DNA of 64,000 nucleotides, from the NCBI RefSeq assembly GCF_001540865.1, contig NC_033638.1, forward strand, positions 4,740,465 through 4,804,464, in the 5' to 3' direction. Shown piece after piece: positions 56,285 through 64,000 of the stretch. The position numbers and the translations under genes were made by a program. Within the stretch, counting starts at the first letter, position 1. Each line of letters begins with the position of its first letter. The notes under the pieces were generated by a model. It saw nothing but the letters and a program-made list of their open reading frames with translations. It made no database searches and was not told the DNA's origin. This DNA comes from Ananas comosus (taxonomy: Eukaryota; Streptophyta; Magnoliopsida; Poales; Bromeliaceae).

Positions 56285-56845
56285 TTTGTTTGGGGATTTT
56301 TTTTGCAAATAGCCTCCTTACAAATTTTTTTTTGTAAATTGGGCTTGTCAAAAATTTATTTGCAAAAATAGTTCTGGCCCCGCCACGCAAGCGCCACGTC
56401 AGCGCCACGCGGGCGGGGCTGTGCCAAATGGTTAAGTTGAAAACGGTGAATCATTCACCGTGTTCAATACAAAGTTTTTGTATTGGACACGGTGAATGAT
56501 GAATAATTCATCGTGTCCAATACAAAATAGCTAAGATCGAAATATTTGTATTGGACACGGTGAATGGTTCACCGTGTCTAATACAAATACTTCCAACTTA
56601 GCCATTGTTGGGGTATTTGTATTGGACACGGTGAACCATTCACCGTGTCTAATACAAAAATCTTGTATTAACACGGTGAATGGTTTACCGTGTTTAACTT
56701 AAACATCTGGGCCCGTCCTGCCCGCGTGGCGCTGACGTGGCGCTGACGTGGTAGGGACAGGACTATTTTTGTAAATAATTTTTGGACGAAATTATTTTTA
56801 CAAATAAAATTTGTCAAGACGCTATTTGAAAAAAAAAAAAAAAAA
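56285..56845. mobile_element. Fold-back element with five internal hairpins
   Basis: The terminal inverted repeats are about 140 bp (TTTGCAAATAGCCTCC at the left; GCTATTTGAAAAAA at the right) and include GCCACGTCAGCGCCACGCGGG facing its complement at 56720-56742. Between them are five imperfect palindromes built on GGACACGGTGAA/TTCACCGTGTCC, each flanked by TTGTATT or AATACAA. A poly-A run follows at 56828-56855. No coding sequence. Confidence 0.88.
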
Positions 56846-56855
56846 AAAAAAAAAA

Positions 56856-57121
56856 AGCCCTTACTTTGGTAATTAGGAATCTCTCTCTCTTGGCTAGCCA
56901 TGTGACCCATTTCCCACTGCCAACCGTACACATCAAACCTCGCTCCATCACCAACTCCCAACCCAATATATTATTGAAAATCTCACTCCTCTCTGCCGCC
57001 CGTCCCAGTATTTTTTTCCCTCTTACATATCTCTCTCCAAACTCTCAAACCTTTCCTCTTGACTGTCTTCGTCATCTTCGACGCAGTTGCAGTGAGACAC
57101 GCACAGAGAGAGGGGAGAGAG
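56856..57121 (+). promoter_or_regulatory. Upstream region of the MAKR-like gene
   Basis: A weak CAATATATTATTG near 56965 is the only TATA-like motif. The following 120 bases are CT-rich, as in many plant 5' leaders. The fold-back element ends only about 275 bases before the start codon. Confidence 0.35.
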
Positions 57122-58176
57122 ATGGGGAGGTCAAGAGGAGGCAGCGGCGACGGACTTCGAGTTCGCGGTGTCGCTGTCGCCGACGTCGAGGCGGCCGCTG
57201 GCGTTGTCGTCGCAGCAGCTGTGCCCGGCGGACGAGCTGTTCTACAAGGGGCAGCTGCTGCCGCTCCAGCTGTCCCCCCGCATCACCATGGTGCGCGCCC
57301 TCCTCCTCGCCTCCTCCTCGTCCTCCGCATCCTCCGACACCACCACCGCCACCACCGCCTCCCGCGACTCCAACGGCAGCACCTCCTCCTCCTTCTCCGC
57401 CGAGCTCTCCGCCGCCGACTCCTCCGCCCGTCCCAGCTCCGCCACTGACGACGCCCCTCCCGCCGCACCCGCCGAAGCGCGGCCCCAAATACCTCTCCTC
57501 CTTCGCCTCCCGCTTCTCCTCCGTCTTCCTCCACCGCGGCGGCAGCAAGAAGGACCACCACCTCGCCGACCTCCACGACATCCCCCTTTCCTCCTCCTCC
57601 TCCTCCAGATCCGCCAATTATTCCTCCTCTTCCTCCTCGTCCACAAAAGAAGTGATCAAGAAGTACGTCAAGAAGGTGAAGCCGCTGCTCTACGAGAAGC
57701 TGTCATCGCTGCAGCAGATCAGGCAGCAGCAGAATCAGCATGATCAGCAGAATCGAAACAAGAAATCCTTCACATTCTCCATCAGAAAGGATAAGTCCGC
57801 TGCCAAACGGGCCAACGGCGATCGTGGCAGCGACGGAATCTCCGACGGCAGCGGTCGGAGATCGAAAATCATCTACATGCACTCCAACTCGTTCTCCGGC
57901 AACCTCAAGTTCCCAAGAAAGAAGTCCAGCGCTGCCAGCTGCCCCTCTTCGATGCGCTCGTCGCCAACGCACTCCGGACTCCTCTCCATAGGCGGCGGGG
58001 TCAGCGGTGGCTTCCCAGATCTCAATCGAGCTCTTTCGTCGTCGGCGAGCTCGTCGTCCATGGAGGAGCTGCAGAGCGCCATACAGGGCGCCATCGCGCA
58101 CTGCAAGAGCTCCATGATTCAAACAGCTAATCTTCAGAAGAAGTCGGCGTCCGCTGCAGTAAACAACGACGACTAA
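57122..58176 (+). CDS. MAKR-like membrane-associated kinase regulator, N-terminal frame broken
   Basis: The family (MAKR/BKI1-like) binds plasma-membrane receptor kinases and modulates their signalling. Conserved blocks are DFEFAVSLSP, LCPADELFYKGQLLPLQLSP (frame 0), then KEVIKKYVKKVKPLLYEKLS, TFSIRKDKSAAKRA, SFSGNLKFPRKKSS, SCPSSMRSSPTHSGLLS and SSMEELQSAIQGAIAHCKSS (frame 1). The ATG at 57122 is in a third frame. One extra base in the G-run at 57124-57127 and one in the C-run near 57455 would account for both shifts. Either the gene is decaying or the sequence has two homopolymer errors. The C-terminal 230 residues are intact. The protein is Ser-rich, basic and has no membrane segment. Confidence 0.8.
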
Positions 58177-58449
58177 TTTATAAGATCCGCGGATCCTAAT
58201 GAATTGACGACGATCATCAAAAAAAAGTTTCAGTTTTTACTCCTTTTGTACGTGTTTAGCTTGGGAAAATTAGAGGTAATTGAAACTTGTAGTTAGTGGT
58301 GGATCTATGTTAAGTGTTGATTCGCTTCTGATATTTGCTCGATTGGTTCGTGTACTTTGCTGTCAATTTTGTGTGGGATCATACATCTTTGAAAGATCAA
58401 TGAAATTATCTTGCAAATTATTTAAGCAGGTTCAATCAGATTAAGGTGC
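58177..58449 (+). other. 3' region of the MAKR-like gene
   Basis: It is AT-rich with a possible poly(A) signal (ATCAATGAAAT near 58397). No other feature is seen. Confidence 0.4.
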
Positions 58450-58572
58450 TTAATTTTCTCATAACAGCACTTGCCACAATTAAATTTTCTCATAACAGCA
58501 CTTGCCGCAATTAATTTTTCTCATAACAGCACTTGCCGCAATTAATTTTTCTCATAACAGCACTTGCCACAA
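58450..58572. repeat. Minisatellite, 30-31 bp unit, four copies
   Basis: Units start at 58450, 58480, 58511 and 58542. Each reads TTAATTTTCTCATAACAGCA then CTTGCC(A/G)CAA. Copies are nearly identical, so the array is recent. Confidence 0.95.
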
Positions 58573-59198
58573 GCCAAATTAATTAAGGAAGGCGATCCAA
58601 TCTTGGTCTGGCTCTGTTCGCAGAAAGGGCATCTGCATCTGCACTCTGCAGATGGGTGACGCCGGTGGTAGACAGACAGGAGGCCAGCAGCGGCACGAGG
58701 CATGCCAGGGGGGGACAGTGCCGAGCTGGCTACACTGGTTATCTGTTATTTATTAATCATTACTAACCCTCGTCACAGGAAAAAATTCTAGAATACAACG
58801 AATATATTAGTGACGTGGCGTAACAAATCAATCAAATATCTCTTTTTATGAGTATATGTTCCATCATGATTGTAAAAAAATATTTTTATTGTACTTTTAT
58901 TTGAAAAAAAGGAATGTGATTGACTTGTTATTAATGACGTGGTGCAAGTGTGACAGTGTAGATTTCCTCCGTCACATAGTACAATACTGTGGAGAGAAAT
59001 AATCATAATTTTAGAAAAAATATTATATTTTAAATATTTTTGTTATGAAAAAATTGGAAATTTTAGTTTGTCCAATACAAAAAATCAATGACGAAGAAAG
59101 CCAAAAAATAAAATCTAAGCGAAATGCACTCTTCCATGCTACTTTGTGCCAATACAGGACGGCAAGCAAAATCAGATTAGCAAAATTAGATTATATAT
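58573..59198. other. Anonymous intergenic DNA
   Basis: A GC-rich patch at 58610-58730 is followed by AT-rich sequence. ACGTGGCGTAACAAATCAATC (58814) and an imperfect inverse near 58915-58945 hint at a decayed inverted-repeat element, but the match is too weak to call. Confidence 0.35.
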
Positions 59199-59707
59199 AT
59201 TGGGATAATATCCTATATACTCCTCACACGTTTGAAAATATTAATTTACTCCTCTTTTTTTTTTCTTTTTAGAATACCCCTCATATGTTCCACCGTTATT
59301 ACAAAATACTCCCGCAGTTATCTCCTGTTAAGTTAACTTGGGTTAAGCGTGAGTTAAATATCTACCACAGTTAAAAAAAATTAAAATATCAATTTTACCC
59401 TTAACTTAAGGGCAAATAAGAAATGTTGGTGACGGTAGAGGGTTATATTGGAAAAAACTAAAAGTCAAAATACTTTTTGTGCCATTAACTTTAAGGGCAA
59501 ATAAGAAAGACAGTGAAGGTGGAAGGGTACATTTGAAAAGGCAAAATAGTAATTTTACAGAAATAACAGAGTTAATTAACAGATTTTAACTCTAGGGGTA
59601 TATTAGAAATAGGTTGGAACGTAGGAAGGGTATTTTCAATATTAGGCTTCTAAGAGAGGTAAATCGGAAAGTCGGGAACTTTACAGGGGTATATAAGCAA
59701 TTGCCCC
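59199..59707. mobile_element. MITE-like inverted-repeat element
   Basis: The left end GGGATAATATCCTATATACTCC and the inverted right end GGGGCAATTGCTTATATACC match loosely over about 30 bases. AAGGGCAAATAAGAAA occurs twice inside (59408 and 59490), with TTAACTT nearby. No target duplication could be set. Confidence 0.5.
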
Positions 59708-60032
59708 ATATATATTTATATAGAGTTCGGTTGCTTGCTTCTGGTAACACAGAATTTGCTGCTACAATTTTTTTCACTATTAGGGATAGTCTCCAAAACA
59801 GAGTAATTATCCAATTTACAGTTTATTTTTTATAGCTCTTGAAACATTACAAGAGACATGTTTGTATAAGTTTTGAAATTGTAAAAAAAATAGCAAAATA
59901 AGCTCAAAATAGAATTTCTTTGGTGGAAAAAATAGTAAAAATCACTTTTTTTTTTTCCCCCAAAGAACGCATCCAACCTCTTTCCTCTTACCCTTTACAT
60001 CCTCCACCACCACCTCCTTCTAGACTCCGCCG

Positions 60033-60404
60033 TTGATACTCACGAGCTCTTCCACTCCGTCAACCGCGCGCCCCTCCACCACCCGACTCTCTACCGCTAG
60101 CATCGCGGCCATCCGCCGCCACCACCCTCTACTTCCGCCACCGCCCCCCAACCTCCTACTCTTCTTCTTCTACCTCTACTACCTTCTCCTCCTCGAGATT
60201 GTGGTGTTTTTCCTCGTCGTCAGTTGCCGCCTCCATCGCCGCCACCATCTACCTCCGCCGCCGCCGCCCCCCAACCTCCTACTCTTCTTCTTCTACCTCT
60301 GCTACGTCCTCGAGATTGTGAAGTTTTTCCTCACCGTTGGTTGTTGTCGCCGCCAACAAGCGTTCCCGCTCCAAGATAGGGCATCGATGAATTTTTCGTA
60401 CTAG
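60033..60404 (+). repeat. Pyrimidine-rich segment with internal duplication
   Basis: A block of about 100-125 bp near 60113-60215 (CCGCCACC...CCCCCCAACCTCCTACTCTT...CTCGAGATTGTG) recurs at 60237-60340. Its 123-residue open frame is low-complexity Pro/Leu/Phe, and I do not treat it as a gene. Confidence 0.6.
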
Positions 60405-60691
60405 GTTGTCACAGCAGAGGGTGATGACAAAGGTGGGAGGGATGGGGAGATTGTGGGTTTGAGTAAGAAGGTGAAGGTGGTAGGGTTGGATTTGAGCAAG
60501 GAGAAGGTGGTGGTAGTGGATTTTTTTTTTTCACATCACATTATTTTTTGGGGATTTGAACCAAACACTAAAAAACAGTGTAAAAAAATTATAGAGTTTT
60601 AAAATTTTTGTACCAACATATTACAGCAAAATATAAAACTTTATTTTAAATTCCTATAATTGCCAAACAAACCCTTAGATTTAATACTTGG

Positions 60692-62173
60692 ATCATTTCT
60701 ACATCTACGACCATGGTATTCCATCAACCACCACTAAATCTAATGGGACCATTATCACCCTAACTCCACAACCCTTTGATTCAAGGGCCAAAAATTCACA
60801 AGCACGGATGAGTTGGTGCTATTAGAAGCATTCCTGCCTAGTTCTATATATTGCTCGGCTGGAGTGCTTCTAATAGCACCAAACATTTATTGTTATAAAC
60901 TTTTCCATCATTAGATTTAGGCTAAATTATAGAAACCTTTCTGTCAATACCCACTTTTTTACTTTTTCTCACCGACTATTAGAAATCTATATTTTACCCC
61001 CTTAAAAAAATATATATATTCACTTCGGATGCCACTGTCAGTGTTCCGTTAGGGTTTCGTCTATATCCTATTACTATATTTTTATACCCAAAATACCCTT
61101 GTATCCCTTCTCTTCGCAGCGTTGTCTCTCTTCTCGCCGATGACATCCTCGGCCATGCCCCCTCGCCCTCTTCTGCCGTCTCGCCCTTGCCCATCCCTCC
61201 ATCCATGTCCAATCCAATGCACTCGCCTTCCTCTGCCGTCTCACCCTTGCCCACCCCTCCATTTGTGCCTACCCTGACCTTATCCCCATCGTCACCAAAT
61301 AGAGGGGCGGTTGGATTGTAGGAAGAGCAGAGAGAGCTAGCGGAGCAAGCAAAGTCGAAGTTGGGGTTGAGGGAGGTGCGAAGGACGGAGGAGGAAAGGC
61401 TACAAATAAAGTAGGATTGGGTAGGACATGAAGAGGGAGAGGGCAATTTAGTCATTTTGTCATCATAGTTAACACTGTACCCCTATATGAACATTTTTTA
61501 TTTTTTAAGTGGCTAAAATATAGGGTTTTAAAAGTCAAGGCGGAAAATAAAAAAATGAGTATTGGTAGGGATTTTATGTAATTTAGCCTTAAATTTACTC
61601 GATCATTTCTATTCATTGGATCATGTTATTCCGCCAACCACTATTTAATTTAAGTGGACCTTTATCATCCTAACCCAAAACCTTTTGATGCAAAAGCCAA
61701 AAATTTACAAGCACTAATGACTTAGTGCTATTAGAGGCACTTCACTTTCAATACATAAAGTTCAGCTGGGTACTTCTAACAGTACCAAACAATTGATATT
61801 ACCAATTTTTTTTACCATTAAATCTATCACTTTGATCATTTCTATTCTTTGGATCATGCTATTCCACCAAGTATCACTGAATCCAAGTATGTCATTGTCA
61901 TCCTAATTCCATAACCCTTTGATTCAAGGGCCAAGAAGTCACAAGCATCAAAGACTCGGTGCTATTAAAAACACCCCAGCCAAACTCTATATATAGAGAT
62001 AGGTTGTAATGCTTCTAATAGCACGAAGCATTTGGTGCTACCAACTTTTCCACCATTAGATCTATCTCTTTGATTATTTTTACCCCTTGAATCATATTAT
62101 TCCACCAATCACCACAAACTCAAGTAGATTACTATCATCCTAATCCTACAACCCTTTAATCCAAGGGCGAAAA
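60692..62173. repeat. Tandem array of about 235-bp units, each with a hairpin
   Basis: Units start with GATCATTTCTA or a close variant at 60692, 61601 and 61834, and with GATTATTTTTA at 62071 (partial). Each contains CAACCCTTTGATTCAAGGGC-like sequence and an inverted pair; in unit 1 TTGGTGCTATTAGAAGCA and its exact complement TGCTTCTAATAGCACCAA form an 18-bp stem. Unit 1 is separated from unit 2 by the MULE-like insertion. Unit 4 is cut by the LTR at 62174. Confidence 0.85.
60920..61588. mobile_element. MULE-like element, possible Pack-MULE
   Basis: The ends GGCTAAATTATAGAAACC and, inverted, GGCTAAATTACATAAAATCC match over about 35 bases. The flanking 9-mers TTAGATTTA (60911-60919) and TTAAATTTA (61589-61597) differ by one base, fitting a Mutator-type 9-bp duplication. 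Removing it restores the tandem repeat unit. The interior (61110-61400) is GC-rich, with a duplicated block (GCCGTCTCGCCCTTGCCCA and GCCGTCTCACCCTTGCCCA). A 153-codon minus-strand frame (61455-60994) spans it, with no recognised domain. Confidence 0.8.
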
Positions 62174-64000
62174 TGTTATATACCGAACTTCTATAGTTAT
62201 AAAGTTTTGGTGGATGTTAGAAGCTATTGGAATTGTCCCGGTGAAGTTCGGGAGCATTCGAGTGTTTTCGGTGCGCGTTGGACATGGAAACAGAACCCGA
62301 ATAGCTATGTTGGACTTTGGCCGAGATCCGGCAAAGCGTGGATGAAAAGATGGTCTAAATGTGCTCGAAAACATGTTTTGGGGGTCTCGGTACGATTAGA
62401 GACGAATCGGAGGCCCAACGAGCGAAAACGAAGCAAAACGGAGAAAAGGCTGAAATTGCTGAAAATTTGACTAAGTCCTGAAATTTCGGGGCTGGAGGTA
62501 CCTACGGGGTCTGGACCCTCTAGCCAAGGTCCAGAACCCGAGCCCGAAAACTGCCCAGTGAGAGTGGCGTACTTGTAAATATTGGTCGGGGTTTGACTTT
62601 AAAAAGAGGCTACACCCCTTTCTTCTTCCTCCCTCAGCCCAAACACACACACCACACACACTAAGGTAGAGAGAGAAGCTCTTCTCTCTCTCTCTAGAAT
62701 ACTCCCTTCCCTCTCTAGATCTCTCTCCCAAAGTTGGGGTTTTGGAGGAGAAGGAGCTTGGGAACGCGATGGAGGCGACGGTTCGAGTCCTCGTGCACCC
62801 GGTTGAGCGGCGTGCTTTCGACTCGGCGTTCGCATTTTGGTGAGTATTTGGGACTTGGTTAAATCCTTCATGAATGATATTCTAGTAGTCTTTAGGGTAT
62901 TCTAAGTATGTTACTCCACATATTTTTGGGGTATTTAGAGGATGCAATCTGAGAGCAATACTAGGTGGGTTGTGCTTCACCGAAGCGATTAGGTCGCTTC
63001 CGTGCCAAAGTGGAGTATAGTTGTATTGTTGATGCATATAATGGTAGTTAATTGCAAAGTAAATAATGGCATGAGCTAGATGCTAAATAAATGCATGAGA
63101 TGTATGCTAATGAATGCATAAGATATGTGCTAAGTGAATGCAAGAGCTAAATACTAAATGAATGTATATGATATATGCTAATAAGGAATGCATGTGATAG
63201 ATGCTAATGAATGCATGAGATTTATGCTAATCAAGAATGCATGTGGTAAATGTTAAAGAATGTATGAGATGCTAAGTATTGACTACCATTGGATGATAAA
63301 GTATATGCATGTTGACATTGTGAGAGTATGCTAGATTCATATGAATGTGAACTAAGATCGATAAACTCTAAGAAAAGTAAAGAACTCGACAAGTGTGGCA
63401 TGTAAAGAATCCTAAGTGTGGATAACTAAGATAACAAGTATCATGAGTGGCATTGAAATCTAGTGTTACTGAACATAGGTGAATCATGAGTGGCATTGAA
63501 CCTAGTGTCATTGGGCATAGATTGAGAATGAAATCTAGAGTTAAATAAACCTAGGTGAGCGGCATGAAACCTAGTGTCATTGAACATAGGTTGAGAATTG
63601 AACCTAGAGTCAAGTAAACCTAGATTATGAGCATATGGGCATTGAAACCTAGTGTTGTTGAACATAGGTGAATGATGAGTGGCATTGAACCTAGAGTTGA
63701 GTGGACCTAGGATGGAAATGACATTAGACCTAATATATTAAACTTAGGTTGAGTAATTGCTTGAACCTAGAAAGGTTGATATAGGGTCAGACCAACCCTT
63801 GAGACATGAAAAGTGGATTCCAGAATCCCTATGAATGAAGGCTGCGAGTGCAGCAGCTGCTAGTGCAGCAGATGAGACTTGCGACTGAGCGCAAGTGAAT
63901 CGTAACTGCGGGTATGTTGGTTCTCCTTGCCCGACAGTGATTCAACCGGTATGTTGGTTCTCCTCGCCCGGTATGAAATTGAGCGCTAGGGTGTATGTGG
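62174..64000 (+). mobile_element. gypsy LTR, runs off the window
   Basis: It starts TGTTATATACCGAAC inside the partial fourth hairpin unit. A promoter-like TTAAAAAGAGGCTAC near 62600 precedes a leader with CA and CT repeats (62640-62695). Minisatellite units of GTGGCATTGAACCTAGTGTC type fill 63440-63720, and GGTATGTTGGTTCTCCT occurs twice near 63911 and 63950. The right end is not in the window. Confidence 0.7.

Noticed and set aside
57072..57617. 181-codon Arg/Gly-rich minus-strand frame and 129-191 codon alternative plus frames
   Set aside because: They are GC-skew shadows of the MAKR-like gene. The plus-strand pieces were used only to locate its frame breaks.
58785..58950. Possible inverted-repeat element around GACGTGG...TCAATC
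   Set aside because: Only a patchy match of about 25 bases with many mismatches; no target duplication.
1..64000. tRNA, rRNA, CRISPR arrays, riboswitches, origin of replication
   Set aside because: I looked on both strands and saw none; CRISPR and operon-type features would not be expected in plant nuclear DNA.

Overview
The window is plant nuclear DNA, most likely from a monocot. It carries the nuclear gene for the chloroplast magnesium chelatase H subunit, with a plastid transit peptide and three introns. Both host genes have GC-rich, Ser/Pro/Ala-rich 5' coding sequence of the monocot type. Nearly everything else is transposable-element DNA typical of a medium-to-large plant genome. The Tekay/Del-like LTRs that begin TGTCACGCCCC would fit a genome such as pineapple, but that is only a guess. 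I see only two confident host genes in 64 kb: CHLH (4502-9495, + strand, four exons) and a MAKR-type membrane-associated kinase regulator (57122-58176, + strand) whose 5' half is out of frame in this sequence.

Layout. 1-1573 is the right part of a gypsy LTR. 1574-2725 is an 83-bp tandem array followed by a composite repeat with telomere-like CCCTAAA motifs. 2900-3420 is GA-rich and duplicated, and 3454-3810 is a MITE lying in the CHLH upstream region. After CHLH there is anonymous DNA, then an antisense, 3'-truncated Ty1/copia element (10915-13916). A SINE with an 18-bp target-site duplication and a solo gypsy LTR with TSD TTTCT sit at its gag end. Between 16.3 and 18.3 kb are a copia LTR remnant, a long-TIR MITE split by a CACTA terminus, and one arm of an inverted copia-like LTR pair. 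18311-28560 is a complete but decayed Tekay/Del chromovirus on the minus strand, with TSD AGAAC, PBS, PPT and a chromodomain. It is followed by a hAT-type MITE with a perfect 8-bp TSD, the second inverted LTR arm, another gypsy LTR ending at 31940, a long non-coding repeat block (with one N at 34431), a second Tekay pol remnant, an orphan reading frame with a plausible promoter, and a small internally deleted copia element with two LTRs (36720-38769).

A further gypsy LTR (about 39395 or 39471 to 41844) and a truncated minus-strand LTR (42659-44763) lead into a 5'-truncated Tat-lineage Ty3/gypsy element (44764-55418). The Tat element has gag, protease, RT, two RNase H regions and integrase on the plus strand, and a 3' LTR. 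Between integrase and that LTR it carries a minus-strand five-exon plant-mobile-domain gene of about 920 codons. This antisense cargo gene is the most interesting object in the window: three introns have canonical borders, join in phase, and the summed exons are divisible by three.

The last 8.5 kb holds two MITEs, a fold-back element with five internal hairpins, the MAKR-like gene, a 31-bp minisatellite, a MITE-like element, a pyrimidine-rich duplicated segment, a tandem array of about 235-bp hairpin units interrupted by a possible Pack-MULE, and a gypsy LTR running off the right edge. Genes here do not form an operon-like unit. CHLH acts alone in chlorophyll synthesis, the MAKR-like protein would act at the plasma membrane, and the transposon proteins serve their own elements and are all broken.
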